64,000 bases of DNA from Metellina segmentata (GCA_947359465.1 OX375878.1:88510377-88574376); one strand, 5' to 3'. Counted from the first letter of the stretch, positions 22,696 through 33,789 are shown. Numbers and translations are program-made. Notes: generated by a model not told the origin, from the sequence alone.

Positions 22696-23400
22696 TAAAA
22701 TAGAATTCCAAGAATCATACTATGTAAAAGAAATTCCATTCGACATGTCTTCAAATGTTTCCCTATTTTAAGTATCTAGAGAAGAATGTGTTTGGATATT
22801 GAACAGTGAATAGAAGACATTGAAAGGATACTTGAAGAAATAACGTACAATTCTATCTAATGTGTCTGAGATATACATTTCACTAGACGCGGCGCATAAA
22901 TCGATGCTATTTGTTTATTGTCAAATAGCAAAGATAGATATAAGCACTATAAAAATAACCGTTACAGGCTTCATGTACCAGTTTTGCTGTTTAATTTAGA
23001 TATGCTTACTATGAGCTATGGAGTTGCATAATATTCCTAAAACTGTACGGAAGAACTCGTTACTCTAATGAAATTCATCGATCTGATTACCTAATAATAA
23101 ACATGGAGGATCGAAATCAGCACAGAAAATAGATTTAGAGTCAAAAACTGCTGAACCGTCTTTGAACAAGTGAATAGGAAGAAATTGAAGTAGTTTTTTC
23201 AGTATCAACTATGGTATGATGACTTGAAGTGTGATTTTAGCAATGCTTTTCATTAGAAATAAGAATTAACACCAGTAAAAGTATGCTAAAAGCTCGAAAA
23301 TATAACAGCGTCAATAAAATAATTTATATTTCATTTAGAGGTATGAAATCCAAATATGTGTATATGGATACCATATTGACGGAATTGACATAACAGGAAA

Positions 23401-23414
23401 TATCTATCTATCTA

Positions 23415-23474
<60 letters not shown>
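23401..23474 (+). repeat. (TATC)n/(TA)n microsatellite
   Basis: Four TATC units run into about 28 TA dinucleotides. Confidence 0.95.
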
Positions 23475-23475
<1 letters not shown>

Positions 23476-23959
23476 TACGTGAAATCATTCATTTGCACTG
23501 ATTGTGTTACTTTGTAAAATTTGCACGAGAAATGAACATATTCTCAAGAGTTGGCAGTTCCTTAAGAAAAGAGATGAATAGACCCAGTTGATTTAAAGGT
23601 CCAGCCAGATCCAAGTCATACGAGGTAGGTATTTTAGGTTAAAAGGTCGTGTCTAAAAATGTGCAAGTCTTTTGGGGTGAATATACCTGTGACGGAACTT
23701 TTCAGTCATTAATATTAACAAAGCGAAAAATTGGAACCGCTTGATTAATGAAAATTTAGAAACAATTTTGAGCTGGGCTATTACAAAAATCAAACCAAAT
23801 ATTAAAAAAATTGTCAAATCATTGCTATGTCACGTATCAAATTTAATTCTTTATTTACTTTTATTATCTTTGGTTCTTTTTTTAATTTCAAGGTTCTTTG
23901 GGGGCGGTCTTCCGATAGGTCACAGAATAACACATTAACCTGATTAACCTTTTCGTAAA

Positions 23960-24180
23960 TGTTAATGGTTAATGGAGTCACCGTGGATCAGTGAGTTCCT
24001 CCACTGCGTGAGCAACTTGTGAGTTGAAGTGGGCGCCGACTCGATTCCTAACCGAGTGTATTCTCCCTTCAATGTCAGTAAAACTTCCCTTGGGTGTGTA
24101 TTTCTATTGCTTGGCTTTGCCTTGTTTTTAGCCAAATATGGCTCTTGCTACATGGAAGCCTAACCAAACCAACCGTAAAT
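23960..24180 (+). repeat. SINE B copy, plus strand
   Basis: Head CCGTGGATCAGTGAGTTCCT, box B-like CGACTCGATTCCTAACC, then TCAGTAAAACTTCCCTTGGG, TGTATTTCTATTGC and TAGCCAAATATGGCTC. The last word is also found in the copy at 19655. Confidence 0.55.
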
Positions 24181-24925
24181 GTAAATATTCTTTCATTTTC
24201 TACCGAAACAGATAGTGTTTCAAAGACACACACAAAACATCGCCTTTGTATCTTCCTGGTTCGCATCAGATCGCAAACAGATGGAAACAGTTCGAAACGA
24301 TGCACCGGTAGAAGGCGGAAACATACTCTAAAGAAAACCGGTGTATCAGGCATTCAGCACTGCTGTGTCTACCCACAAAATACCTCATTTGAAAAAAAAA
24401 GGCGAATAATTTTTTTTTCTTCTAAGAAAACTTAAAGGTGAAGTTTATCGTGGAGCGTGACCGTCGTACACAGGTTAAAAGCTCCATATCCTACTCTGGC
24501 TAACTGTGCTACGTAAACAATAGACCGAACGCATGGTATCACACACAACCATGGGAAAAAGCGTAGCACTGAAAAGATTCCCTTCCGGTATTGATGGCCG
24601 TTACGTTGGAGAAGACATTGAAATGGGAAGCAATATTATTATTTTCTTTACGATCGGCGTTATGGCTATTTTATGAAGCATAAAACCCATCACGGAGCGA
24701 AACAATTAGAGAGAACAATGAGACGTGAATAGCGATGTCAGGATAGCTGTTATACAAATATAACAACATCGTTCTGGAGTGCTGCTTAATGAACATATTG
24801 GTTTTACATCGTTGAATAGCGAATAATGACACTCCCTGGAGAGGGCATTCGATTTTGGGTCATTATTATTTCTTGATTGGTGTTGCAGCGTGTTAGAAGC
24901 TTGATGAAGCGGTGCCTCACAAAGT
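24181..24925. other. Unrecognised, moderately GC-rich
   Basis: The stretch 24440-24900 has higher GC than most of the window, but no terminal repeats, exon or known family was found. Confidence 0.3.
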
Positions 24926-24929
24926 ATGC

Positions 24930-25100
24930 CTACTGCGCCAGTAACCTGCAACTTATAGGAGGCGAAGTCCTGTCTTCGATTCCTCTTACGGTGTATTTCA
25001 CTATTCTGTTTCAGTAAACCTTTCCTTGTGTACTATTACTTGATGTTGACTGTCTTGTGTATGACACTGCGTAGTCAAATATGGCGTTGCACTATAACTC
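24930..25100 (+). repeat. SINE B, diverged
   Basis: TCTTCGATTCCTCTTACGGT (box B-like), GTATTTCACTATTCTGTTTC, AGTAAACCTTTCCTTG and GTCAAATATGGCGTTG follow the SINE B order. Confidence 0.45.
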
Positions 25101-25129
25101 ACTAAACCCCTTTAACCATAACAAAAACG

Positions 25130-25442
25130 GGCGGTAGCCCGGTTGGACGAATAACGGATTAGCAACCGGAGGGTTGCGAGTTAGAAACCAACCATAGACC
25201 ATCGTGTAAAAAGGAGGCTGGTGTAAGTTAAATCTATCGGGGCCTCATATCTCCTCATGTTGGATCAGTGTGGTAGTTTGGAGGGTGAGGTGCCAGCTCA
25301 TGTGTGACCTCGTCATCTTACAATGGTGTAAAATTAGGCGGCGTTGTCCTCGGTTCTTTCTCTTCGGGTTCGATCCCGGACCGTCGCCAATAGTCCATTG
25401 TGTTGCTCCAGTGCGATATTAATTAAGATATCTACCAACCAT
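25130..25442 (+). repeat. SINE A, full length
   Basis: Head GGCGGTAGCCCGGTTGGACG, CGGATTAGCAACCGGAGGGT and TGCGAGTTAGAAACCAACC, then the body TGAGGTGCCAGCTCATG, TCGATCCCGGACCGTCGCCA, ending CAGTGCGATATTAATTAAG and ATCTACC. This is one of the best-preserved copies. Confidence 0.8.
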
Positions 25443-26790
25443 AGCAAAAATCTAATTATTCAATCACCCCTTGATACATTTAGAAAAAAATCTAATTTGT
25501 TATTTAATTGATTCTTAGCATTTATAAAATGTCGCATCTACTCCTGATTTTGTTGAATCAATTCCCATGAAACATGAACTTTACACAAATAGTATGTAAA
25601 CGCTATGTTTAAATAAAGCAATATTGGTTTACTGATCATTTCTGAAAAATTAGCGAACTTTGAAAAAACTGCAAAGTTATGTAAAGAATAAAAGTTTTAT
25701 ATTTTTAAAATTCAAAAAATTTTAAAAAGAATTTATAAGTGACTCAATAACATTTCATGGAATAGTATATTCTTGAATAAATACATTGAGGAACTTAAAA
25801 AAAAGAATCTCAAAGTGCTTTAAAAAATGAATCTTAAGTGCTTAAACAGCAAAACTAAATGAAACTCATAACATCATTATAACTGTCTTTCCCAGAAGTA
25901 GACCAATTAAGTGTAATGAAAATATCAAACCTAATCACAAAATAGAACAAACAAATCTAAGACCATAAAACATTAACAAAAACGTGATATCAACATAAAA
26001 CTCCATACTGGAAAGCATAATACAAATCCAATCAACAAGTAAATAGACCATAAAATAGCCGTGTAGTAATTGTCAAGCTTAACAGAAAAATTAAAACAAA
26101 ACAAAAAACGGTCATTTTAAAAGATAGTGAATGTAAACCTTTCAAAAACAAATAGGAAGTTAATGGACCATAATACAACGGAATAATGTTGAATTTCACT
26201 TTAAAATCAAAACAACTAAACAGTTTATATTGACAACATAAATTCTAATCCAGCTCCTATCAAAACGTAATCGGTAAACATTTTTTTATTTACTTGTTGG
26301 TATTGTAGGTTGTGTGCTCTCTCTAACATGTAGGTACTGTAGCTTTCCAGCTCTACATTTTCCACTCTTGTTCCACTTAAGTGTCAAAGGTACATTTTTT
26401 ACGGGTTTCTCTTAAAAAGTGGTTTAACTTTGGAATGTTCGATAGTTTTTATGCTAACTGAACCCATTAACTTCCAACTTTTCGAGTCGATTTCTAGACT
26501 GGTCTTTGAAAGAAAGAGTAATAAACATAAAATTTTATTTAAAAAACATTATTGTACTTGTTAGATAGCAAGAAAATTTTACATAACATTGTAATCCATT
26601 TAGTTGATTAAGTTTCAATGCTTTATCTATTTTGGTTGCTTATATATAGTGTAGCAATATTTCCTGTCAAGATCTAATTTCTGTTGTCCAAATGCTCTTG
26701 GCGTGATACAAATCTGTGTTACTTTAAAATGCAATTCATCGCTGTTTTGGCAGCGCTTGACGTTTGATCTGATTGGTAATGAATGACCAA
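25443..26790. other. No gene seen
   Basis: AT-rich, A-biased sequence without frames, splice pairs or terminal repeats. Confidence 0.45.
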
Positions 26791-27547
26791 TTAAGGGGAC
26801 CACAGTGCAGTTCTATCTCTGTAATGTTAAAATGGTCAAATTTTATGGAACAATTTCTCAGAATCTATTTTGTGTACTGACTTGAAATTTCTGTGCAGGT
26901 TTTGAAGACACTTTTAAACACTTTAAGGGGTCATACGACTATTAGATCTCAAAAATATTCAATATTTACAAAATGTTCAGTATTTTTTATCTCAAGAACT
27001 AATTAAGATATTTACAAACTGTTTATTTAGTAAGACAAAGCACATTTTAGACTTTATGCAGTATTTTTCTCAATTAATACAAGTTTAAAGCAAATTTTTT
27101 GTGTGATGGCCCTTTTTACTAGTTTTCGTGCTTTGAAATATGTAGCGAGACCTTGAGCGCAGGTTTACAAAATTAATTTTAAAGATTATTACAAAATTTT
27201 TGTGCATAAAATGCTCAAAAATGCCTGGACTACATATTGTACCTCAAAAAAGATAATAAAATTAGGTCCTATATTTTTGTTTCATGACATAACTGTATAG
27301 TGCAAAAATACAACACTTTTTCCCACAGTTGTTAGCTAACAAAAAATATAAGATGATAAAAATCAAAATCAAATTGAGCTACAATGTAAAGATACATACA
27401 ATCTACATATTCTGTGAAAATTTCATGTAAAAATATTGAACGGTTCTTTCAGAATCTTACGCGCAAGTTCCAAAAAAGAGGTTTTGAGAAAAATCACTTT
27501 AAAGTGAAAACTTACCTTATAAGCATGGTGATTAAATTATTTCCTTC

Positions 27548-28650
27548 TCAGAAAGCACCAGGTGCATATACAATTCCTTCTGATTGCTTATCCTTCTTTT
27601 GAGAAGCTAATATAGCTCTTCGTTTAGCTCTTCGGGCATCAAGAGTGGTTTTCAAGAGCCGTTGTTCAGCGGTTTTCACTCTCGCGACATCTGAACGGAG
27701 CTGTCCTTTGATCGAATTGATGCCTGGATGGATTCCCATCTTCCTCATGATAGACAATCTGCATTTTCGCCCTTTGTTGAATATGGCAACAGCATCATAA
27801 GCTGCTATTTCAGCAATTATTTTGCCAGAGCCAGATGTTTTGGGGCAAACGGACCAAATCAGTGCATTCAACGACTCGTTTGCGTTTTGCGTGTATGCAC
27901 CTAAACATCAATTCAACAAAGTAGGATGGCTCAATGAGTTGAATATGGGCTTAATCACATCCATTACAGCAGCAGGTGGAGGGGGCTTGTGGCAGAATGT
28001 ACGACTTGCATTCAAAAACACTGCACGTTGATATTTGCACCATGATTCTTTGCCTGTCGGACAAAAGTGATGCAACGGCTCTGCATCAGAAGAGCGGATG
28101 TGGAAGTAGACGGCCCATATTGCCCTCCGCATGTCAAGAAGAGAACTGGCGTTTCCCCGAATGGCATTCCCATAGTAAACAGTGATACTATTTATCAGTG
28201 CATCTGTTAGACGACCTTTGCCAGAAATACTTTTGTCGTCAGAAAGTTTCTTACCGCGGAACTCTTGCTTCAACTTACGAAGCCGAGTACCCATTCGCTT
28301 CTGAATGTGGCCTATGCACTCGATCTTCGATACCTGCAGTTCTTCGCCATAGGGCTTGTTGCTCAGAACTGTAGAAAATGTTTTGCAGTCACCATCCCCT
28401 ATGTAGTTCTTGTAACGGACGTTTCTCTCGTTTTCAGACCGTTGAAAAATTCTAACGATCCCGTCTACTTCCATCTTACCCGAAGAGCCCTCGTGATTTT
28501 TTGAGCACTTTGGTGCATGACGTTTCTTCCACATCTGAAATGCTTTTCCACATCTTGGTCCTTTCCATCGTTCACACCCTTTACAAGCCTTCGAAAGAAT
28601 TTCCACGTCAATAACTTTCCCAGTTTCAGCTCCGACAACTGTGCAGACAC
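27548..28650 (-). pseudogene. Transposase C-terminal part (second Asp, Glu), one nonsense codon
   Basis: Resumes with TVVGAETGKVIDVEILSKA, a cluster CKGCERWKGPRC, then NYIGDGDCKTF (second Asp region), VSKIECIGHIQKRMGTRL, and after one TGA at 27908-27910 the segment GAYTQNANESLNALIW (expected third catalytic Glu). It ends SEGIVYAPGAF. The TGA falls where relatives commonly have Arg, consistent with CGA to TGA. Apart from this stop and the hAT the frame is intact. Confidence 0.75.
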
Positions 28651-28763
28651 TAGGACTGGGCGATGTATCGATACATCGTGGTAAACCGGTATGAGATCGA
28701 AATCGTCACACCGGTTTCGCGATTTCGATGATGACGATGTATCATGATACATCGGTTTTTCCC

Positions 28764-28995
28764 GATGTCGATTTTTTCAAAGCGCATGCGCGGTATCGCG
28801 GTTTTTCCCGATGTCAAGGAGCCAATCCCAGAGCACATATATCACGATGTCGATTTTTTCAAAGCGCATGCGCGGTATCGCGGTTTTTCCCGATGTCAAG
28901 GAGCCAATCCCAGAGCACATATATCACGATTTCGATATTTTCAAAGCGCATGCGCGATATTGCACAGCCAATCCCAGAGCACAAGTATCACGGTT
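28764..28995 (+). repeat. 82-bp tandem repeat, about 2.8 units
   Basis: Units start at 28764, 28846 and 28928. Each includes TTTCAAAGCGCATGCGCG and GAGCCAATCCCAGAGCACA. GCGCATGCGC falls at 28782-28791, 28864-28873 and 28946-28955, matching the NRF-1 consensus core. Confidence 0.85.
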
Positions 28996-30214
28996 TTCCG
29001 TAATCGCGATGTCTCCTGTTGCTCAGCGCCAACGATTTCTATGTTTTCTTAGAGGAATCAAATGCCCCGTTATTTCTATTTTTATGCTTCTGTTTTTTTC
29101 CTTCTAAATAAGCTATTTTTTAATCTACTTGAGCATATATGGTGTGTGGAACATACTAGGACAATAGGTGTGAGTGTGAGATCGTCATCGCCACATCGGT
29201 TTCGCGATTATCACGCTGGCGATGTATCGGGTCGTTATCGCCATACCGGTGTCGCGATTTTCAAGCTGCCGATTCATCGTGATATCGCGATATTCCCCGA
29301 TGGCACGCAGACATCCCTTAGCATAGATATCACGGTGTCGCGATGTTGTAGTTCAGCGGCAACAATTTCGATGTTTTCTTAGCGCATGCGTGATTTCTCT
29401 GGTTTAAACAATGGGTTTTTTTTAGCAAAATTTGGGGAAATTTGGGTTTTGGTTAAGACTAACAAAACGATTCCGATGTTACTTTATGCGCATGTGCGAT
29501 TTTTTACCAGGCCTGCTAATGAGAATCTTTTGTGATTTCTGCACTGTTATTTTTCGAGAATATTCTGGCAAGTGGCACACATATAAAGATTGAAAATTAA
29601 AGTTTCAAACTGCGGAGAAGCTAATTCTACTCTACCAGGATTCATACAGAATTTTGAATACAAAAATTAGGAATATTTAAGAAATTCTTTCGAAATTTTT
29701 AAGGAGTCATAGAAAGTTTATACACACATTTTCAAGCGTGAAAATAAAAATGTTCTACTACCGTTGATATTGAGCAAATATCAATACAAAAGAAATAAAT
29801 GTAAATTATTTTTATTTTTTGTATTCAAGTCTGTAACAAATGAGTACATTACAAAGTTGTTAGTAAATAACACGTAACACTTAAACTTATTAATGAGGTA
29901 GGTAGGGCAGATAGTTTTAAATTTTTAACAATGTTTATTATTTTGAATTATAAAATTCCACTGTATTACTTTTACTATAATATGAATTCAGTTTATAATT
30001 CAGTCTAAATAACACGTGGCCGGCTATGCTAATCACTGTATTGCGTTTACTACGAAATAAATTTAACTTATACTTTAGACTCAGCAACACGTGGTGGTTA
30101 TGCCATTAAATTGTAGCTTATGTGAAACGTTGGTACTTTCAACACAGCGCCATCTGTTAAAATACTTACTCAATCCAGTCAACAGATACCGCAATAATTT
30201 GCAATAAAATAATA

Positions 30215-30344
30215 TCGCGGCTATAAATTGAGATGAAGGCTATCCTATCTTTTAAGTTAGATCAAACTGCATACGGTGCTCAAATTTGATTGAAATCGGT
30301 TAAGTAGTTTAGGAGTCCATAGCGGACAAACAACGTGACGCGTA

Positions 30345-30378
<34 letters not shown>
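30215..30378 (+). repeat. RTE-like LINE 3' tail with (TA)n
   Basis: TTGATTGAAATCGGTTAAGT, AGTTTAGGAGTCCATAGCGG and ACAAACAACGTGACGCG lead into a TA microsatellite. This is how many arthropod RTE-clade LINEs (and SINEs using their tails) end. It lies within the hAT element. Confidence 0.5.
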
Positions 30379-30381
<3 letters not shown>

Positions 30382-30496
30382 TTTTACTATGTATAAAATG
30401 CACGGTTAACATCGCGATACATCGCGGTATCGTGATGTTAGAATGCCGATGTATCGTGATGTGAAAATCTGAACATCGCCCAGGCCTAGCAGACAC

Positions 30497-31148
30497 CGAT
30501 TAAAGATGAATGCCCTCGTGTTTTCCACGTGCCATCCCCACTGATGGTGATATCACGTAGATTTCCATTAGAAGCCACTTCATCTTCCGCCGCCTTCTTC
30601 ATTGATGCTACTGCAACTTCATAAGTAGCCCCTTTTATGTGCCTTGAAATCTTGTCGTATGAATTTTGTGTCACTGGAGGATAGAAGTCCATCAAGCTAC
30701 AAAAGCTGTTGAGTGATTCAAGTCCTTGACCAATGCAGCGCATTGCATATATTATGCGCTTGTTGATTTCGGGCACATTACTTGTTTTCCCAAGCATTTG
30801 GGAATTTCTCACAGATGAGATGCCGCATTTTTTGCATGTAATCACAATTTTGGATGACAATCCAAACATTCTTTTGTCAGACAGGGCAACATTTTCACCA
30901 CAGGATTTGCAGCACAATTTCGATTCCAAAAAAGAAAACAGTAGTTTTTTATCCACAATTATGTTACCTTCAAATTCTCTGTGAGACGAAAATTTCTCAT
31001 TTGAAGTGCTGTCCAGCTTTCGAAAAGATGCACTTTTCCTTTCACCATCGGCCACAAAAGCATCTGTAATACTTTTCTTGGCATGCTGATTGCCTTGAAA
31101 ACGACGTTTCTTCGCACGTTTTCCAGATCGTGAGTTATTTTTATCCAT
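30497..31148 (-). pseudogene. Transposase N-terminal part (zinc ribbon, first catalytic Asp)
   Basis: The frame opens further upstream, but MDKNNSRSGKRAKKRR is the likely start, giving a basic N-terminus. A CxxC...CxxC pair (LCCKSCGENV ... VITCKKCG) looks like a zinc ribbon. Then comes VTQNSYDKISRHI and the catalytic-type ISGDGTWKTRGHSSLIGVC. The frame stops where a hAT element has inserted. The same frame resumes at 28650 after the 8-base duplication. Confidence 0.75.
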
Positions 31149-31845
31149 AATAAATACACAATAACTAGTAGTACTTGTCAATCGAAAGTAATCAGTTCGA
31201 AAACGAAACTAAAAATTCTCCAAAACAACAACTAAAGTAAAAATTACTTTAAAGTTTTGAAAACAAGCGCCGAATTGCAGGTGTAAACAAATAATGCACA
31301 AGCAAAAGATCGATGTGGAGTTGAGTAAACTTTATACTTCCTTCTTCCGACATAAAATCATTTAAAAGCGTGTGGCTAAAACTATAGTTTGTTGGAAATA
31401 GAAGTGCAGACCAAGCGGACAACGTTGTTGTCGTTTGGACACAATTTGTGTCCCACTAAGGTTTACAGTTTTCGACATAACTTTCGTTTTTATTAAAAGA
31501 TTTTCACAAACTAGGTATTAAATTGTTCAGGAAGAGTTGTGCTATAACATATATTTTTTCTGAAAAAATGAATTTTTGAAAGTTTTAAAGGTCGTATGAC
31601 CCCTTAACCAAAAGATTTTTAGAAAACTTAAAATTTGAAGTTTTGAAATTTTTTTTTCCTTTAACTTTTTTTTAAATGACAATTTTTCATCGTTTTCAGC
31701 AATTAATATGAACTTTTCTAAGCAGATAGACAAAAATGCCTGTGTTAAAATATGTTATAGGGTATGTTACACTTGTAAACCAAGTTTTGCTATATTTGTT
31801 TGAATAGGCTTTGAAAAAGTGTTCCTTTTGTAGAAAATATACATA

Positions 31846-32497
31846 TCTATATATATAATTCTCTTACGTGGCACGCAAAAAAGACGTTATTTGTTTTCGC
31901 GTTTTGGCAACATTGTACGATTCTTTGTTTATCCCAAAGCCTCGCGCTTCAATTGAATTTATAGCGTTATCGGATGAAATTTTATTGAAAAAAAAATGAA
32001 TTTTAGTCGAGCTGTTGCAGTAAATAATAGAAATAAAAGAAAACGGAGGATCTTTTCAGGGTCATTTTAAAAAAAAGTCCGTTTCGGGGCAAACTATTAT
32101 AGTTCAAGAAGACGCTTGCATTACAACTTTCGACAACAAACTCAATGAAAAAGAGTGGGTGGCTCGAGTACTGGGTAAATGTACACACAACCAACATGCT
32201 GGGTTTTCAATTTCCATATCAACGCTCACATTTCGAGTCAAAATTTGCTCAAAGTTTCAATTTGAATTCTGATTCCAGAGGTACTGTAAATATCTTTTTT
32301 AATAAACAGCATAAAATTTAGATTTGAAAAATATTTTTTTGGAATATCATATTTTGTTAACAATTCCTTCTGCTAGGACACATGTCTTCATTGATGCGAG
32401 CGAAGCGAGCATAGGTTCGCGCAGCGAACCAATGAGGATTGCGAAGGAATCCTCTGGGGGTTGGCGAGCGTTAGCGAGCAGGGGGCGGGCCCCCTAG
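31846..32497 (+). mobile_element. Helitron family A, copy 1 (652 bp)
   Basis: Begins A|TCTATATATATAATTCTCTT, then ACGTGGCACGCAAAAAAGAC. It ends with a GC-rich hairpin AGGGGGCGGGCCCCCTAG|T. Insertion between A and T without duplication is the Helitron rule. Near the 3' end are GCGAGCGAAGCGAGC-like words and AACCAATGAGGATTGC. The copy at 48849-49479 is the same family inverted. There is no RepHel coding. Confidence 0.82.
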
Positions 32498-32847
32498 TTT
32501 GATATATTTGAGGTTAAAGTATAAATTGACCTTACTTCACGTACGTTCATTTATTTTCAAAAAAATTATTTAAAATACTTCCACTCAACCTAGCTTTATA
32601 AATAACATATCATTTTGAACAGAATTGTATAAACATTTATTTAAATTTATAAAAAAGTATCGAAATTTTCAAAGATTTGTATGCACTGTCCCCTTAACTA
32701 TAACAAAAAATTGCAATTTAATTGGAATTTCTTTGACAAAAAGCAGAAAAACATAGGTATGTAAAAAAAATTTCTGCTCTTCGAAAGAGAAAATAATAAT
32801 TTTCGAATTTTAAATAAATATTGTAGCTATTGTTCTGGGTGAATAAA

Positions 32848-32895
32848 GATAGTCCATTGCGTTGTTCCAGTGCTACGTTAATTCAACTATCAATT
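32848..32895 (+). repeat. SINE A 3' fragment
   Basis: TAGTCCATTGCGTTGTTCCA and GTGCTACGTTAATTCAACTA match the SINE A tail. Confidence 0.55.
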
Positions 32896-32899
32896 GCCA

Positions 32900-33525
32900 A
32901 TCAATGAGTTAAGTCTGAAATAAGTTAAGCGTGCATAAAAAAGATGACAAAGAATAATGTCAGGTCTCGTTTAATAAATTTCACAAATATTTATTTCCTT
33001 TCTGTTTATGTTCGAGTGGGTAGTAAATATAGTTTTAAAAACAATAAATAGTTATCATGTCTGATGTATCATAACTGCGTCTACCCAAGGACAAGAGGTA
33101 GAAGAAAAAGGTATTTCTACAGATGGCACATTGATTACATGGGAATAGATCGAACGATAGATCGGTTTTGAAGGACGAAGTTATTTCAAGACGAAAAGAG
33201 CTCGTGGTAATAAAAGTTATTTATGTACACAGAATTTTACCCCCCCCCCAAAAAAAAAAAAAAAGATTCCAGATTCATTATTATTCCAGATCGGAGACAT
33301 TTCAGATTAAACACTATAGGCGCAAATAAAATAATTTTAGGTACCAAGAATATTGTAAGAATACAATTAAGTAAAGCTTGTTTTATGGTAACATATATTT
33401 TACAAAGTATTTCTTTGAAAAAAAAAATCACTCTCAGTAATCCAATTCGTGTAACGAAAATATATATAATCAAAATAATATAAAATAAACTATCTAAAAA
33501 CTCACATAAGCCTATTTTATGCTTG
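32900..33525. other. No gene seen; C10/A14 run
   Basis: AT-rich. A C run followed by an A run lies near 33241-33264. No frame with support. Confidence 0.4.
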
Positions 33526-33530
33526 TCCTA

Positions 33531-33767
33531 TTATAAATACGTAACAGTAAAAGGGGTCGATAAAAAGTCAAAAATCTCTTGAAGGGGTTGGCGACCTCTA
33601 ATCAAGATCTCGTCAGAAGAAAAAGCTGGACCAGATCTTTTTCTCGTCCTAATAAAATAATCGGCAATATCTTGATGACGAGATATCTCGTCATTATTTA
33701 TATTGGTCAGATTTTGGTAGACACGATATCTCGATAAACCCACTTGAAGGGTTAACGTGAGTAACAT
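33531..33767 (-). other. Repetitive open frame with a 20-bp palindrome
   Basis: The minus strand is open for 78 codons (DEISRHQDIADYFIRTRKRS within it). The DNA is built of recurring ATCTCGTC words and contains a perfect palindrome ATGACGAGAT/ATCTCGTCAT at 33675-33694. TTGAAGGG motifs occur at both sides. This could be a small element or a satellite-like remnant; no protein family is recognised. Confidence 0.25.
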
Positions 33768-33789
33768 TAATATTAGTTAGTCCATTATT

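Larger units (their letters stand above)
28651..30488 (+). mobile_element. Non-autonomous hAT element with perfect 8-bp duplication
   Basis: Ends TAGGACTGGGCGATGT and, reversed, TAGGCCTGGGCGATGT. The target duplication GCAGACAC is identical at 28643-28650 and 30489-30496. It inserted in the TTAA element's transposase. The interior holds an 82-bp tandem repeat, palindromes, a LINE-tail-like stretch and (TA)n, but no transposase. Long frames at 28728-29382 are products of the tandem repeats, not genes. Confidence 0.85.
26927..31603 (-). mobile_element. Kolobok-like TTAA transposon carrying a transposase gene
   Basis: Bounded by inverted repeats GGGGTCATACGAC (13 of 13 identical) and by TTAA on both sides (26923-26926 and 31604-31607). 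It encodes a minus-strand DDE transposase (27548-31148) that is split by a hAT insertion at 28651-30488. Without the hAT it is about 2.8 kb. TTAA targets and GGGG ends point to the Kolobok superfamily. The transposase resembles the arthropod proteins usually labelled 'Mutator-like transposase domain'; MuDR elements would be expected to leave 8-10 bp duplications, which are not seen. Confidence 0.72.
26795..32693 (+). mobile_element. TTAA element family E1, copy 2, split by later insertions
   Basis: Outer ends GGGGACCACAGTGCAG and reversed GGGGACAGTGCATAC sit directly inside TTAA at 26791-26794 and 32694-32697. Removing the inner TTAA transposon (26927-31603) and a Helitron (31846-32497) leaves about 566 bases that align with copy 1 at 2982-3565. 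There is no coding content of its own. The G-run ends and TTAA target resemble Kolobok-type elements. Confidence 0.7.

Noticed and set aside
23401..23474. CRISPR-like or regulatory repeat
   Set aside because: Simple dinucleotide/tetranucleotide microsatellite in eukaryotic DNA; no spacers.
24094..24435. 113-codon plus-strand open frame
   Set aside because: It begins in a SINE B tail and continues into unrelated sequence; no domain or splice signals.
24700..24960. Minus-strand 81-codon frame as an exon
   Set aside because: No recognisable motif, no acceptor/donor pair, and partial overlap with a SINE B copy.
28728..29382. Several overlapping 90-106 codon frames on the plus strand
   Set aside because: They arise from the 82-bp tandem repeat, whose stop-free units repeat the same peptide in shifted frames. 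They lie in a non-autonomous hAT element.
26927..31603. piggyBac element because of TTAA
   Set aside because: piggyBac ends start CCYT and its transposase lacks the motifs here; the ends are GGGG and the protein is of another family.
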